Positions 42,192 to 52,312 of a DNA stretch of 64,000 nt are shown here, piece after piece. Numbering within the stretch: position 1 is the first letter of the stretch; each line of letters begins with the position of its first letter. Made by a program: the position numbers and the translations under genes. This DNA is from Hyphomicrobiales bacterium (lineage in GTDB: Bacteria; Pseudomonadota; Alphaproteobacteria; Rhizobiales; Beijerinckiaceae), in contig JAIXTM010000018.1 in assembly GCA_027483945.1 (NCBI GenBank), positions 124,001 to 188,000 on the forward strand. Reading direction: 5' to 3'. The notes below the pieces were generated by a model. It was not told the DNA's origin. It saw nothing but the letters and a program-made list of their open reading frames with translations, and did not search any database.

Positions 42192-42290
42192 ATGGACATC
42201 GTCATCCAAGCCGTCGGCAGCCTGAGCTGGTTCCTCGCAGCTGCCGCAGCCTTCCTCGCCGTCTGCGCCCTGGAAGGCAGCAGCGCCTGA
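42192..42290 (+). CDS. Possible 32-residue membrane peptide
   Basis: A short frame with one hydrophobic helix (about residues 12-27) and the sequence start MDIVIQAVGSLSWFLAAAAA. A GGAG lies about nine bases before the ATG at 42192. It ends three bases before the convergent MerR stop. It could be a small single-helix membrane protein, but evidence is slight. Confidence 0.35.
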   Translation: MDIVIQAVGSLSWFLAAAAAFLAVCALEGSSA

Positions 42291-42293
42291 CGA

Positions 42294-42863
42294 TCACGCT
42301 GCTTCGCCGCCCTGACGCGCAGCCGCCAGAACGCGGCGGCATTCGTCGAGCTCATACAGAACCGCCTGCAGCCTGCGGATATCGGTCACCGAGCCTGCCG
42401 CCGCGATCGGCTGGAGCGGATGCGCCGCCATCGCAGGCGGCGGTGGCTGAAGCGCCTCGGCCCGACGCATCGGCGGAGCGTGGATTGGCTGAACGGGGCC
42501 CGGCTGCGGAGGAGCACTCGCAACAAGCGTCTCCCGCGGCTCCGCCTGGGACGCCGCATCCGTCTCGGGCCGTGAACGCGGTGCAGGCGCGCCTTCCTTC
42601 CAGACCGCCTGGACGAACTTGACGCCCTCGTCCTTGAAGATGCGCTGCACGCCCTTGATCGTGTAGCCTTCCCCATAAAGCAGGTGGCGGATGCCGCGCA
42701 GGAGGTCGATGTCGTCGGGGCGGTAATAGCGCCGCCCGCCGCCGCGCTTCAGCGGCTTGATCTGCGAGAACCGAGTCTCCCAGAAGCGCAGGACGTGCTG
42801 AGGCAGATCGAGATCTTCCGCGACTTCGCTGATCGTGCGGAATGCATCCGGCGCCTTGTCCAT
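42294..42863 (-). CDS. MerR-family regulator downstream of ihfA
   Basis: A 189-residue protein with an N-terminal MerR winged helix: [20 protein letters not shown] near 8, [20 protein letters not shown], then [20 protein letters not shown]. This subgroup is characteristic of the alphaproteobacterial plsX-fabH-ihfA cluster. The C-terminal half is Pro/Ala-rich and unlike metal-sensing MerR proteins; no conserved Cys is seen, so metal sensing is unlikely. It follows ihfA by 55 bases on the same strand. Target is unknown. Confidence 0.9.
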   Translation of the reverse strand: MDKAPDAFRTISEVAEDLDLPQHVLRFWETRFSQIKPLKRGGGRRYYRPDDIDLLRGIRHLLYGEGYTIKGVQRIFKDEGVKFVQAVWKEGAPAPRSRPETDAASQAEPRETLVASAPPQPGPVQPIHAPPMRRAEALQPPPPAMAAHPLQPIAAAGSVTDIRRLQAVLYELDECRRVLAAARQGGEAA

Positions 42864-42918
42864 CCCCGCCTCCGACTCATGGTCTCAAGGCCGAGGCTAG
42901 CGGGACAGAAGCGTCAGG

Positions 42919-43233
42919 TCACTCGGCTTCGTTGGCGACATCAAGGCCGTTGATGCGGGCCTTCATGACGTTGGACGGCTTGAACACCATGACGCGCCGG
43001 GGCTCGATGGGCACCTCGACGCCGGTCTTCGGGTTGCGGCCGATGCGCTCGCCCTTCTCGCGCACGATGAAGGAGCCGAAGGAAGAAAGCTTGACCATCT
43101 CGCCGCGGGCGAGGCTGTCGCACATCTCCGACAGGACGGCCTCGACCAGCGCAGCCGACTCCGTCCGCGACAGGCCGACCTTCTGATAGACAGCCTCCGC
43201 AAGGTCCGCCCGGGTCACCGTTCGTCCTGCCAT
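42919..43233 (-). CDS. ihfA: Integration host factor subunit alpha
   Basis: A 104-residue DNA-bending protein of the HU/IHF family. The sequence shows [20 protein letters not shown], then [20 protein letters not shown] and [20 protein letters not shown], with the bending Pro in the beta arm and [10 protein letters not shown]. The size and the [16 protein letters not shown] end distinguish IhfA from HU. It forms a heterodimer with IhfB (not in the window). Gene order plsX-fabH-ihfA-merR is conserved in this class. Confidence 0.95.
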   Translation of the reverse strand: MAGRTVTRADLAEAVYQKVGLSRTESAALVEAVLSEMCDSLARGEMVKLSSFGSFIVREKGERIGRNPKTGVEVPIEPRRVMVFKPSNVMKARINGLDVANEAE

Positions 43234-43339
43234 GTCGCTCCCTCGCGATTGCCTCGCAAGCGCTTTCGTTATGGGATTTACTGCTAATCCCCCCGCCCGC
43301 CCCGGTCAATGCCGGCGCGCGAATCAGCCAGCGTCCCGG

Positions 43340-44323
43340 CTACCAGCGGATGAGCGCGCTGCCCCACGTGAAGCCGCCGCCCATGGCCTCGATCAGCACG
43401 AGATCGCCCTGGCGGATGCGGCCGTCCCGTCGCGCCTCGTCCAGCGCCAGCGGGATGGAGGCCGCTGACGTGTTGCCGTGGTCCTGCACCGTGATGACGA
43501 CCTTATGCGCCGCGATGCCGAGCTTCTCGGCGCTGGCATCGATGATGCGCTTGTTGGCCTGGTGCGGCACGAACCACTTGACGTCCTCGGCGGTGAGGCC
43601 CGTGGCGGCAAAGGCGTCCTCGACGACGTCGGTGATCATGCCGACCGCATGACGGAAGACCTCCCGGCCCTCCATGCGCAGATGACCGGCCTTGCCCGTC
43701 GTGGACGGCCCGCCATCGACATAGAGCTTGGAACGATGGCGTCCGTCGGAGCGCAAATGCGAGGTCAGGACGCCGCGATCGGATACAGTGCCGCCGGCCT
43801 CCTGCGCCTCCACCACGACGGCGCCAGCGCCATCGCCGAACAGCACGCAGGTGGTGCGGTCATTCCAGTCCAGGATGCGCGAGAACGTCTCCGAACCGAT
43901 GACGAGCGCGCGCCGGTGCGAACCGGACGTCAGGAACTTGTCAGCGGTGGCAAGCGCGAAGACGAAGCCCGAACAGACGGCCGCGACGTCGAAGGCGACG
44001 CCGTGGGTGATCTCGAGCCCGGCCTGGACCTGCGTCGCCACGGAGGGGAACGTGTAGTCGGGCGTCGCGGTGGCGACGATGATCAGGTCGATGTCGGACG
44101 CTTCCAGCCCCGCATCGGCCAGGGCGGCGCGCGCAGCGGCGATGGCGAGCGTCGACGTCGTCTCTCCCTCGGCCGCGATGTGGCGTCGGCGGATGCCGGT
44201 GCGCTGCGCGATCCATTCATCCGAGGTTTCCACCCGCCCGGCCAGCTCGTCGTTGCCAACGACGCGCGCAGGCAGGCAGGAACCGGTGCCCCGGATCACG
44301 GAGCGGATCATTGTCTTTGTCAT
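43340..44323 (-). CDS. fabH: 3-oxoacyl-ACP synthase III FabH
   Basis: A 327-residue condensing enzyme that starts fatty acid synthesis from acetyl-CoA and malonyl-ACP. The nucleophile Cys is in AAVCSGFVF at residue 117. The catalytic His is in [10 protein letters not shown] near 250, and the Asn in [11 protein letters not shown] near 280. The GGG(F)TWGSALIRW end is typical. It starts MTKTMIRSV at 44323; MIRSV, four codons later, is possible. It lies 19 bases after plsX. Confidence 0.96.
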   Translation of the reverse strand: MTKTMIRSVIRGTGSCLPARVVGNDELAGRVETSDEWIAQRTGIRRRHIAAEGETTSTLAIAAARAALADAGLEASDIDLIIVATATPDYTFPSVATQVQAGLEITHGVAFDVAAVCSGFVFALATADKFLTSGSHRRALVIGSETFSRILDWNDRTTCVLFGDGAGAVVVEAQEAGGTVSDRGVLTSHLRSDGRHRSKLYVDGGPSTTGKAGHLRMEGREVFRHAVGMITDVVEDAFAATGLTAEDVKWFVPHQANKRIIDASAEKLGIAAHKVVITVQDHGNTSAASIPLALDEARRDGRIRQGDLVLIEAMGGGFTWGSALIRW

Positions 44324-44342
44324 GATGCTTGAGCGCCGTTCC

Positions 44343-45377
44343 TCAGGGCGTCGCCGGAGCCGGCGTATGTTCGAGCATGTCGCGGATCTTGCTCATCAGA
44401 TCGTGCCGCGCCATGTCCCGCGCCAGGTCGACCGCCGCGGAGAAGCCCTCGGCGTCCGTACCGCCATGGCTCTTGATGACGATGCCGTCAAGGCCGAGGA
44501 AGACGCCGCCATTGACGGTCCGGGGGTCCATGCGGGCCTTCAGGGCCGAAAAAGCCCGGCGCGCCAAGAGATAGCCGATCTTGTCCATGAGCGTCCTGCC
44601 CATCTCGGCGCGCAGATATCCCCCGATCTGCTTGGCGGTGCCTTCGGCGGTCTTCAGGGCGATGTTGCCGGCGAAGCCCTCGGTGACGACCACGTCCACC
44701 GTGCCCTTGCCGAGATCGTCGCCCTCCACGAAGCCGCGATAGTCGAGCCCGGCCATGCCGGCCTCGCGCAGGACGCGCCCGGCCTCCTTGACCGCCTCGA
44801 CGCCCTTGATCTCCTCGACACCGACATTCAGCAAGCCGACACTCGGTGTCTGGACCCCAAGCACGATCCGCGCCATCGCGGCGCCCATGATCGCGAGATC
44901 GACCAGGTGCTGGGCGTCCGCACCGATCGTCGCGCCGACATCCAGCACGACGGAGCGTCCGCGCTGGGTCGGCCAGAGCGCCGCGATTGCCGGGCGCTCG
45001 ATGTGAGCCATGGTGCGCAGGCAGAACTTGGCCATCGCCATGAGCGCGCCGGTATTGCCGGCGGAGACCGCGACCTGAGCCTCGCCCTTCTTCACCGCCT
45101 CGATGGATTGCCACATGGAGGAGACGCGCCGGCCCATGCGCAACGCCTGGCTCGGCTTGTCGTCCATGCGCACGGCGACTTCGGTATGCCGCACCTCGGA
45201 GGCCGCCTTCAGCGCCGGCTGGGTGGCGAGAACCGCGTCGATCGCCTTCTGGTCGCCGAACAGAACAAAACGAAGCGACGGGTCGCGTGACAGCGACAGG
45301 GCTGCGCCGCCGAGGACGACCGAGGGTCCATGGTCGCCGCCCATGGCGTCGAGCGAAATGGTCACTGCACGCTGCAT
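44343..45377 (-). CDS. plsX: Phosphate acyltransferase PlsX
   Basis: A 344-residue enzyme converting acyl-ACP to acyl-phosphate for phospholipid synthesis. The N-terminal [20 protein letters not shown] is diagnostic; [15 protein letters not shown] near 105 and [18 protein letters not shown] near 235 are further signatures. The start at 45377 (MQRAVTIS) was chosen over an upstream in-frame ATG that would add an unrelated Arg/Gly-rich leader. It heads the plsX-fabH-ihfA-merR operon. Confidence 0.96.
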   Translation of the reverse strand: MQRAVTISLDAMGGDHGPSVVLGGAALSLSRDPSLRFVLFGDQKAIDAVLATQPALKAASEVRHTEVAVRMDDKPSQALRMGRRVSSMWQSIEAVKKGEAQVAVSAGNTGALMAMAKFCLRTMAHIERPAIAALWPTQRGRSVVLDVGATIGADAQHLVDLAIMGAAMARIVLGVQTPSVGLLNVGVEEIKGVEAVKEAGRVLREAGMAGLDYRGFVEGDDLGKGTVDVVVTEGFAGNIALKTAEGTAKQIGGYLRAEMGRTLMDKIGYLLARRAFSALKARMDPRTVNGGVFLGLDGIVIKSHGGTDAEGFSAAVDLARDMARHDLMSKIRDMLEHTPAPATP

Positions 45378-45489
45378 CGCGTCGGTCTGTTCCGCTTCAC
45401 CGGAGCCCCCGCCCCGTCGGGGTGCGGACAATAGCGGCTGGCCCCGCTCCCGCAACCGGATTCTGGCCGCCGTCCCGCTCGGGAAAACC

Positions 45490-46002
45490 TCAAGACTGGC
45501 CGTCGCCCGGCTTCAGTGCCTTGAGGACGGCGAAGGGCGACGCCTTTGCCGCCTCCTCTTCCGCGCCCGGCTGGCTGAACGCCGCACCGGGCTTGCGCGG
45601 GTGCGGATCGAGCGAGAGGGCAAGGAACTCGGCCGTGACGGCACCCAGATCGATGCTCCCGCCTTCCACCGCGTCCGGAAGATCCTCGTCAGGGTCGCCG
45701 CTGGCCGCCTGTTCGGGCGTCTCGGAGAAAGCGATCTCCACCGGCTCGCGGATCGCGGCTTCGAAAGGCTCCAGCGTGACCACGCAGACCTGCGTCACCA
45801 GCGCTTCCAGCTCGCCCGTAACCTCGATGCGGCGCCCGCGCGGCTTCACGACGAGTTTCGCCTCCAGCCGGCCGATCGCCGGGATGCCGAGGTCGCGCGC
45901 CAGGGCGGCACGCTCGGCCTCGTTCGCCGTGATCGTACGGCGGATGCCGGTCTCCGAGATTTCCCCAAGCGGAAGCGGGCGGGAGAGGATGGGAGCGGTC
46001 AC
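45490..46002 (-). CDS. DUF177 (YceD-like) protein
   Basis: A 170-residue protein of the YceD/DUF177 family, linked to large-subunit rRNA processing or ribosome supply in other bacteria. The core [20 protein letters not shown] and [20 protein letters not shown] is recognisable; the usual Cys pair is reduced to one Cys here. The C-terminal part is acidic ([14 protein letters not shown]) and ends near a [13 protein letters not shown] motif that is strongly conserved. The ATG at 46002 overlaps the chaperone stop (ATGA). Confidence 0.9.
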   Translation of the reverse strand: MTAPILSRPLPLGEISETGIRRTITANEAERAALARDLGIPAIGRLEAKLVVKPRGRRIEVTGELEALVTQVCVVTLEPFEAAIREPVEIAFSETPEQAASGDPDEDLPDAVEGGSIDLGAVTAEFLALSLDPHPRKPGAAFSQPGAEEEAAKASPFAVLKALKPGDGQS

Positions 46003-46535
46003 GCGGCGTTCTCCTGCGCCAGGGGCTCGAACAGGGGGGAGCCTGTGAGGATCGCTTCCAGCGACAGCGTGGCCAGGCGCGTATCACAGGCCATGACGTA
46101 GCGCGCGAAGGCGATCTCGGCCGGCATGTCCCGGTCGAGCGCGTTGCGTCCGAGGGCGGCGGCCACCGTCGACTCGTCGCCGGTATCGAGTGCGGCTTCG
46201 TAGGCGGCGGCGCGGCCGTAAAAGGCCTTGGCGAGCTTCTTGATGCGCTTGCCGACAGAGAGATCGCCGACGCCGAGTTCGCGCAGCGCCCGGTCGAGCT
46301 CCCGGAACAGGAGGTCCACCAGATCCTGTGCGACGTCCTCGGCGGGCGCCGGCAACTGCTTCAGGCGCCGCAGCACGAGGACGGCGTGGAGAGTCAGGGA
46401 CTCAAAGCGGCCCTCAGCCGTATCCGGCACCGCAAAGCGCAGATAGAGCGGCACCTGCCGCGAGCCCGCGGCGATGCGCTGATAGAGGTTCTCGATCACC
46501 ACGTCGCCGCGGCGGCGGCGGAATAAGCCCAGCAT
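45999..46535 (-). CDS. Ubiquinol-cytochrome c chaperone (CBP3/UQCC-like)
   Basis: A 178-residue protein of the ubiquinol-cytochrome c chaperone family, predicted to help cytochrome b assembly in the bc1 complex. Signatures are LYQRIAAGSRQVPLYLRFAV, RFESLTLHAVLVLRRLKQ, LVDLLFRELDRALRELGVGD and KRIKKLAKAFYGRAAAYE. It overlaps the DUF177 gene and is divergent from bamE with 143 bases between the starts. Alphaproteobacterial genomes commonly keep this gene beside bamE and DUF177. Confidence 0.92.
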   Translation of the reverse strand: MLGLFRRRRGDVVIENLYQRIAAGSRQVPLYLRFAVPDTAEGRFESLTLHAVLVLRRLKQLPAPAEDVAQDLVDLLFRELDRALRELGVGDLSVGKRIKKLAKAFYGRAAAYEAALDTGDESTVAAALGRNALDRDMPAEIAFARYVMACDTRLATLSLEAILTGSPLFEPLAQENAA

Positions 46536-46678
46536 CGGCGCGCTCCAGGCCTCAGGCCTCGTGGGCCATCGGCTGCCTTGCCAAAGTCATGGTCGCGGGT
46601 TACGGCATCCGGATAAGCAGGCGCAAGGTCTTTCCCTGGGACCGATGCGCGCGCCCTTGCCTGTATTCGGGAGCTGTC

Positions 46679-47131
46679 ATGATCTTCGCCCTGTCCCGCT
46701 CCGTTCGCATCGCCGCCGTCGCGGTGGCGCTCGGGCTCGGCGGCTGCCAGATCGGCGAGGTGACGCCGCGCGGCTACATCCTCGACGAAGCGGCCCTGGT
46801 CGAGCTGAAGCCCGGCACCGACGTACAGCGCGTGCTCCAGGTCATGGGCACGCCGTCCACGGTGTCCACGGTCGGCAACAAGACCTTCTACTACATCAGC
46901 CAGACGGCCGAGCAGAAGTTCAAGTTCATGAACGAGAAGGTCACCGACCAGCGGGTCGTGGCCGTCTATTTCAACAAGAACTTCAAGGTCGAGCGCGTGG
47001 CCAATTACGGCCTGCAGGACGGCGTGGTGTTCGACTTCATCAGCCGCACCACTCCGACGGGCGGCGCCGAGCAGACCTTCGTGCGCAACCTGTTCCGCGG
47101 CCTGGGCTCGTTCAACCCGTTCGGCGTCTGA
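46679..47131 (+). CDS. bamE: Outer membrane assembly lipoprotein BamE
   Basis: A 150-residue lipoprotein of the BAM complex. The lipobox LGGC puts the lipidated Cys at residue 23. The SmpA/OmlA fold is shown by VELKPGTDVQRVLQVMGTPS and KTFYYISQTAEQKFKF, then VTDQRVVAVYFNKN. The start at 46679 has GGGAG upstream. A strong hairpin terminator follows at 47160-47184. Confidence 0.95.
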   Translation: MIFALSRSVRIAAVAVALGLGGCQIGEVTPRGYILDEAALVELKPGTDVQRVLQVMGTPSTVSTVGNKTFYYISQTAEQKFKFMNEKVTDQRVVAVYFNKNFKVERVANYGLQDGVVFDFISRTTPTGGAEQTFVRNLFRGLGSFNPFGV

Positions 47132-47159
47132 CGCGGCAGCGCGTTCCTTTTGTCCGACA

Positions 47160-47184
47160 GGGCCGGCGGTCATTCCGCCGGCCC
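47160..47184. terminator. Terminator between bamE and the PaiB-like gene
   Basis: A perfect 10-bp GC stem (47160-47169 with 47175-47184, five-base loop) is followed by TT. It sits 29 bases after the bamE stop and 8 bases from the stop of the convergent PaiB-like gene, so it may serve both. Confidence 0.75.
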
Positions 47185-47191
47185 TTCTCGT

Positions 47192-47830
47192 TCAGGGATC
47201 AAGGCCGCCATAGCGGCGCACCAAAGCCCGCATCGCCTCGCCCTCAGGCTCGCCCGCCAGTCCTTCCGCGACGCCCTGCCGGTCGGGAACGGGACGGTTC
47301 TGGCTTACCTTCCATTTCCCGTCGATGGCCTCGATCTCGATCTCGATACCGACAATGCCGCGCACCTGCGCCGCAACGAAGGGCGCCGGCGCGTCGTCCA
47401 CCGCCCAGGGCTCGGGGCGCGCCCCCTCATGGCGGAGCGTCAGGTCGCGGATCTGCTGGCCGAGCCACGCCGCGTCATCGCGCATGCGCAGCGTTCCGCG
47501 CGCCTGGACGATGGCATAGTTCCAGGTCGGCACGACCTTGCCGGTCTCGCGCTTCGTTTCGTACCAGGACGGCGTGATGTAGGCCTGCGCACCCTGGAAG
47601 ACGACGAGGCAGCCAAGGCCGTCGCGGTCCGCGCGGGCCTGCGGATTGGCGCGGGAGAGATGGCCGCGCAGCGTGCCGTGAGGCCCTCGCGCCCGGTCGA
47701 TCAGGAACGGCACCGGATCGGCGACCGGGCCCGACGCATCGGCGGTGACGAGGAGGCCGAGCGGATGCGCCTCGATCAGGTCGTGCAGGACCGCGAGGCG
47801 CTCCTCGCGGAAATGGGGCGGCTGGTACAT
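47192..47830 (-). CDS. FMN-binding negative transcriptional regulator (PaiB-like)
   Basis: A 212-residue FMN-binding split-barrel protein of the PaiB family. The N-terminus MYQPPHFREERLAVLHDLIE and HPLGLLVT are typical. Others are YITPSWYETKRETGKVVPTW followed by NY. PaiB proteins are named as regulators from Bacillus, but direct DNA binding is not established for most. Its start at 47830 has GGAGG upstream. It converges on bamE and is followed upstream by hppA on the same strand, with the hppA terminator between. Confidence 0.9.
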   Translation of the reverse strand: MYQPPHFREERLAVLHDLIEAHPLGLLVTADASGPVADPVPFLIDRARGPHGTLRGHLSRANPQARADRDGLGCLVVFQGAQAYITPSWYETKRETGKVVPTWNYAIVQARGTLRMRDDAAWLGQQIRDLTLRHEGARPEPWAVDDAPAPFVAAQVRGIVGIEIEIEAIDGKWKVSQNRPVPDRQGVAEGLAGEPEGEAMRALVRRYGGLDP

Positions 47831-47881
47831 GGGCGCCTCCGGCGGCTGCGCCGGGCATAGCAAGTCCGGGCCCGAAAGCAC

Positions 47882-47908
47882 AAACCCCGCGGGATCGCCG
47901 CGGGGTTT
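47882..47908 (-). terminator. Terminator of hppA
   Basis: An 11-bp perfect stem (47882-47892 with 47898-47908, five-base loop) lies 26 bases after the hppA stop on the minus strand; the arm's own TTT and following GTG give a modest T-stretch. Confidence 0.75.
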
Positions 47909-47934
47909 GCAGTTTTGCGTCGCAATGGGCCGCG

Positions 47935-50088
47935 TCAGCCGTGGGCGAGCACGGCCAGGAGCAGCAACGCGATGATGTTGGTGATCTTGATCGCCGGGTT
48001 CACGGCCGGGCCGGCGGTGTCCTTGTAGGGGTCGCCGACAGTGTCGCCCGTGACCGAGGCCTTGTGAGCCTCGGAGCCCTTGAGGTGGCGCACGCCGTCC
48101 TTGTCGACGAAGCCGTCCTCGAAGGACTTCTTGGCGTTGTCCCACGCACCGCCGCCGGAGGTCATCGAGATGGCGACGAAAAGGCCGGTGACGATGACGC
48201 CGAGCAGCATGGCGCCGACCGCGGCGAAGGCCTGGTTCTTGCCGGCCACCGCGTTGATGACGAAGAACGTCACGATGGGCGCGAGAACCGGCAGCAGGGA
48301 GGGAATGACCATTTCCCGGATCGCGGACTTGGTCAGGAGGTCGACGGCGCGGGCATAATCCGGCCGCTCGGTGCCGGCCATGATGCCCGGCTTCTCCCGG
48401 AACTGGCGGCGGACTTCCTCCACCACCGAGCCGGCGGCCTTACCGACCGCCGTCATGCCCATGCCGCCGAAGAGGTACGGGATGAGACCGCCGAAGAGCA
48501 GGCCGACCACCACGTAGGGGTTGGCCAGCGAGAAGTCGACGGTCACGCCCTTGAAGTACTGGAAGGCGGTGGAGCCGGCGCGGTTGGCCTCGGCGATGAA
48601 GTAGTTCAGGTCCGACGTATAGGCCGCGAACAGCACCAGGGCGCCGAGGCCCGCGGAGCCGATCGCATAGCCCTTGGTGACCGCCTTCGTCGTGTTGCCG
48701 ACGGCGTCGAGCGCATCGGTGGAGTGGCGGACTTCCTTGGGCAGGCCCGCCATCTCGGCGATGCCGCCCGCATTGTCCGTCACCGGGCCGAACGCGTCGA
48801 GCGCGACGACCACGCCCGCCACCGCGAGCATCGCCGTGGTGGCGATGGCGATGCCGAACAGGCCCGCCAGCGAATAGGAGGCGATGATGCCGGCGACGAT
48901 CACGATGGTCGGAAGCGCCGTCGATTCCAGCGAGACCGCGAGGCCCTGAATGACGTTGGTGCCGTGACCGGTGACCGAAGCCTGGGCGATGGAGACGACC
49001 GGGCGCTTGCCGGTGCCGGTATAGTACTCGGTGATGACGACGATCAGCGCCGTCACGACGAGGCCCACCACCGCGCACCAGAACAGTCCGCCGGAGGTGA
49101 AGGTCACGCCCTGCGCCGTGCGGAACGTGGTCGAGAACCCGCCGAAGACGAGCATGTTGACCAGCGCGATGGCACCGACCGACAGCACCCCCGTGGCGAT
49201 GAAGCCCTTGTAGAGCGCGCCCATAATCGAGTTGTTGGCGCCGAGGCGCACGAAGAACGTGCCGATGATCGACGTGACGATGCAGGCCGCGCCGATCGCC
49301 ATCGGGTAGATCATCATAGAGCCGAGCGTGGCCTGGCCCGCGAAGAAGATCGCCGCGAGGACCATGGTCGCGACCAGCGTCACCGCATAGGTCTCGAAAA
49401 GGTCGGCGGCCATGCCGGCGCAGTCGCCCACGTTGTCGCCGACATTGTCGGCGATCGTGGCCGGGTTGCGCGGATCGTCCTCGGGGATGCCGGCCTCGAC
49501 CTTGCCGACGAGGTCGGCGCCGACGTCCGCACCCTTGGTGAAGATGCCGCCGCCGAGGCGGGCGAAGATCGAGATCAGCGACGCGCCGAAGCCGAGCGCG
49601 ACGAGCGCGTCGATCACCGTGCGGCTGGAGGGCGACAAGCCCATCGGGCCGGTCAGGATCGTGTAATAGACGGCGACGCCGAGCAGCGCGAGGCCGGCGA
49701 CGAGGAGGCCCGTCACGGCGCCCGCCTTGAAGGCGACGTCGAGGCCCTGCGCCAGCGATTGCGAAGCAGCCTGGGCGGTACGCACGTTGGCGCGCACGGA
49801 TACGTTCATGCCGATGAAGCCGGCGGCGCCGGAGAGCACCGCGCCGATGGCGAAGCCGATGGCGACGGGCCAGCCGAGATAGAGCAGCGCCACGAAGAGG
49901 ACCGCGCCCACGACAGAGATGGTGAGGTACTGGCGCTTGAGATAGGCCTGAGCGCCTTCGGCGACGGCTCCGGCGATCTCCTGCATCCTCTGGCTGCCGG
50001 CGTCGCGCTTCATCACGTCGCTGATGGCCCACAGGCCATAGGCGACGGACAGAAGCCCGCCGATGATGATGAGGGTCATAGGCGTCAT
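47935..50088 (-). CDS. hppA: H+-translocating inorganic pyrophosphatase
   Basis: A 717-residue, roughly 16-helix membrane pump that couples pyrophosphate hydrolysis to proton export. The catalytic loop shows [20 protein letters not shown] near 195 and [20 protein letters not shown] near 215. The potassium-dependence position is Lys, in [14 protein letters not shown] near 465, which marks a K+-independent type. A late loop has [17 protein letters not shown]. The start at 50088 ([11 protein letters not shown]) has AAAGGGAACG upstream. It is the downstream neighbour of thiL, with a 190-base gap. Confidence 0.97.
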   Translation of the reverse strand: MTPMTLIIIGGLLSVAYGLWAISDVMKRDAGSQRMQEIAGAVAEGAQAYLKRQYLTISVVGAVLFVALLYLGWPVAIGFAIGAVLSGAAGFIGMNVSVRANVRTAQAASQSLAQGLDVAFKAGAVTGLLVAGLALLGVAVYYTILTGPMGLSPSSRTVIDALVALGFGASLISIFARLGGGIFTKGADVGADLVGKVEAGIPEDDPRNPATIADNVGDNVGDCAGMAADLFETYAVTLVATMVLAAIFFAGQATLGSMMIYPMAIGAACIVTSIIGTFFVRLGANNSIMGALYKGFIATGVLSVGAIALVNMLVFGGFSTTFRTAQGVTFTSGGLFWCAVVGLVVTALIVVITEYYTGTGKRPVVSIAQASVTGHGTNVIQGLAVSLESTALPTIVIVAGIIASYSLAGLFGIAIATTAMLAVAGVVVALDAFGPVTDNAGGIAEMAGLPKEVRHSTDALDAVGNTTKAVTKGYAIGSAGLGALVLFAAYTSDLNYFIAEANRAGSTAFQYFKGVTVDFSLANPYVVVGLLFGGLIPYLFGGMGMTAVGKAAGSVVEEVRRQFREKPGIMAGTERPDYARAVDLLTKSAIREMVIPSLLPVLAPIVTFFVINAVAGKNQAFAAVGAMLLGVIVTGLFVAISMTSGGGAWDNAKKSFEDGFVDKDGVRHLKGSEAHKASVTGDTVGDPYKDTAGPAVNPAIKITNIIALLLLAVLAHG

Positions 50089-50278
50089 GAACGTTCCCTT
50101 TTCAATTCCCCGAGTCGACATGCCGGAAGCGTCGCCGCCGTTGGCCGGCAGTCATCGCGGGCTCCCGAGGGTCGGAAGTGGCGCAAAGTCCTGCCAAAGT
50201 TTCGGCCAAATCGCAAACGCGACTTGAGGTGAGGCCGAACTTCCGCACAGGCACCCCGCCGCGGCGCGCCGCAGGATC

Positions 50279-51265
50279 TCAGAAGTGGCTGAAGGAGGCG
50301 CGCTCGAACGCGACCTCCCGTCCCTCTCCGTCCCGGCACACGAGACCTTCGCCCGCGGTGACGCGGCCGATCGCCGTCATCGTCACACCCGCCGCGCCGG
50401 CGGCGAGGCGCAGCGCATCGAAGCGGTCGGCGGGAACGGTCGCCAGAACCTCGTAATCGTCGCCGCCGGTCACGGCGGTAGCGAGACGGGCTGGATCGAG
50501 CGCCAGCAGGGCACCGGCTGCGTCCGAGAGCGGCACGGCGCCAAGATCGAGCTCGCCTGCGACGCCGGAGGCGCGCAGGAGCTTCGCCAGATCGCCGACG
50601 AGCCCGTCGGACACGTCCATCGCGGCGCTGGCGTGGTCGCGGATGGCCGGCGCGAGGGCAAGGTGCGGCTGCGGCCGGAGATAGCACTCCACGAGGGCGT
50701 CGCGATGCTCCCTGCCAAGCGCCGCAGCGGATTGGCCGTCTTGCAGGACGAGAAGCCCCAGTGCGGCGTCGCCGATCGTGCCGCTCACCGCGACGATATC
50801 GCCGGGCCGTGCGTTCAACCGCGTGACCATGCGGTCCTGCGGCACCTGGCCGATGGCGGTGATCGAGACGGCGACGGGGCCGGATGTCCGGGTCGTGTCG
50901 CCGCCGAGCAGGCGGCAGCCGGCCGCCTCGGCACAGGCGCGCAGACCGCCCGCGAATTCGCTGAGCCAGCCGGCCGCGAGGTCGGCCGGCAGCGCGATGG
51001 TGAGCAGGAACGCGACCGGGTCCGCGCCCTTGGCCGCCAGGTCCGACAGGTTCACCGCGAGCGCCTTATGGCCGATGGCGGCGGCCGGATCCTCGGGGCG
51101 GAAATGAACGCCGGCGATCAGCGCATCGGCGGTCAGGACGAGGTCCCAGCCGGATTTCGGCTTCAGCTGCGCCGCGTCGTCCTTGAGGCCGTGCGCGCCC
51201 TCCCCGGCCCAGGACGCGAAGGTGCGGGCGATCAGGTCGTCCTCGGCGGAGGGCTTGAGAGGCAA
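50279..51265 (-). CDS. thiL: Thiamine-monophosphate kinase ThiL
   Basis: A 328-residue enzyme phosphorylating thiamine-P to thiamine diphosphate. Motifs are LKDDAAQLKP (ATP/metal), LTADALIAGVHF near 45, and GHKALAVNLSDLAAKGADP near 65. A GGDTTRT loop is near 115 and AMDVSDGLVGDLAK near 205. It follows nusB by 48 bases on the same strand in the riboflavin operon. No TPP riboswitch is seen. Length is normal. Confidence 0.95.
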   Translation of the reverse strand: MPLKPSAEDDLIARTFASWAGEGAHGLKDDAAQLKPKSGWDLVLTADALIAGVHFRPEDPAAAIGHKALAVNLSDLAAKGADPVAFLLTIALPADLAAGWLSEFAGGLRACAEAAGCRLLGGDTTRTSGPVAVSITAIGQVPQDRMVTRLNARPGDIVAVSGTIGDAALGLLVLQDGQSAAALGREHRDALVECYLRPQPHLALAPAIRDHASAAMDVSDGLVGDLAKLLRASGVAGELDLGAVPLSDAAGALLALDPARLATAVTGGDDYEVLATVPADRFDALRLAAGAAGVTMTAIGRVTAGEGLVCRDGEGREVAFERASFSHF

Positions 51266-51313
51266 GGATGAATCGTCCGGCGCGGGTCTTTCGATGCCCG
51301 CACTATCGGACGC

Positions 51314-51778
51314 TCAGCGCCGCGCGTCGAGTTCATCCGGCCGGGCTTCGCGGCCGACCGCGTCGAGGACGCCGTTGACGAGCTTGGGCTCGTCGCCGTC
51401 GAAGAAGGCATTGGCGACGTCGACATATTCGGAGATCACGACCTTGGCCGGCACATCGCGCCGGTAGCCGAGTTCGTAGACGCCGGCGCGCAGGATGGCC
51501 CGCAGCACCGTGTCGATGCGCGTCAGCGGCCAGCCGGTCTTGAGCGCCTCGTCGACCTTGCGGTCAATGGGCACCTGTTCGCGGACAACACCGCCCAATA
51601 TGTCACGGAAATAGGCTTCCTCGGCCGGGCGCGCCGGGACACCATCCACCTCTCGGCCGATCCAGAACGTCTCGAACTCGCCGATGGATTCCATCACGCC
51701 CTTGCCGGACAGGTCCATCTGGTAGAGCGCCTGCACGGCCGCGAGGCGCGCGGCGCTGCGTTTCTCGCCGCGGGACAT
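51314..51778 (-). CDS. nusB: Transcription antitermination factor NusB
   Basis: A 154-residue antitermination factor acting with NusE on boxA of rRNA operons. The sequence shows RSAARLAAVQALYQMDLSG at the start and RIDTVLRAILRAGVYELG plus KVVISEYVDVANAFF later, all typical. Its ATG at 51778 shares one base with the ribH stop (TGATG), so translation is coupled to ribH. Confidence 0.96.
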   Translation of the reverse strand: MSRGEKRSAARLAAVQALYQMDLSGKGVMESIGEFETFWIGREVDGVPARPAEEAYFRDILGGVVREQVPIDRKVDEALKTGWPLTRIDTVLRAILRAGVYELGYRRDVPAKVVISEYVDVANAFFDGDEPKLVNGVLDAVGREARPDELDARR

Positions 51779-52278
51779 CAGGCCTGCTCCAGCGCGCGGC
51801 GGATGGCTAGGACGGCGATGGCGGCCTCGACGGCGCCGGCGCCCTTGTTCATCTCCGAGCGGCGCGCCCGGGCCCAGGCCTGCGCGTCGTTCTCGACAGT
51901 CAGGATTCCGTTGCCGAGGGCGAGCTTCCGCGCGACCGACAGGTCCATCAGCGCGCGGGCGCTCTCGCCGGCCACGATGTCGTAATGGCCCGTCTCGCCG
52001 CGCACGACGCAGCCGAGGGTGACGACGATGTCGTAGGGCCTGCCGCGGCCGGCTGCGGCATCGAGCGCGATCGCGACCGTGGCCGGGATCTCGAGCGCGC
52101 CGTCGACCGTGAGCACGTCGACATCGGCGCTGTAGCGCTCCAGCGTCTCGCGCGCGCCGGCCAGCAGCTCGTCGGCGAGATCGTCGTAGAATCGCGCCTC
52201 GACGACAAGGGCGCGGACCGGCCCGAGGGCCTCGGGGGTGCGGGCGGCGCTGGTCTGGGATTGCCGGGGTGCGGCCAT
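51778..52278 (-). CDS. ribH: 6,7-dimethyl-8-ribityllumazine synthase
   Basis: A 166-residue enzyme making the lumazine precursor of riboflavin. Conserved parts are [20 protein letters not shown] near 30, [17 protein letters not shown] near 62, and [19 protein letters not shown] near 95. The start at 52278 (MAAPRQSQ) gives a normal length with a short N-terminal extension. It is 34 bases after ribE. Confidence 0.95.
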   Translation of the reverse strand: MAAPRQSQTSAARTPEALGPVRALVVEARFYDDLADELLAGARETLERYSADVDVLTVDGALEIPATVAIALDAAAGRGRPYDIVVTLGCVVRGETGHYDIVAGESARALMDLSVARKLALGNGILTVENDAQAWARARRSEMNKGAGAVEAAIAVLAIRRALEQA

Positions 52279-52312
52279 CTGAATGTTCGTCCGGGTGAAG
52301 CGGGAGCGCGCG

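Noticed and set aside
47941-50232. Long plus-strand frame opposite hppA
   Set aside because: It is low in hydrophobic residues and high in Asp, Arg, Gly and His, as expected for an antisense shadow of a GC-rich membrane gene; hppA is certain.
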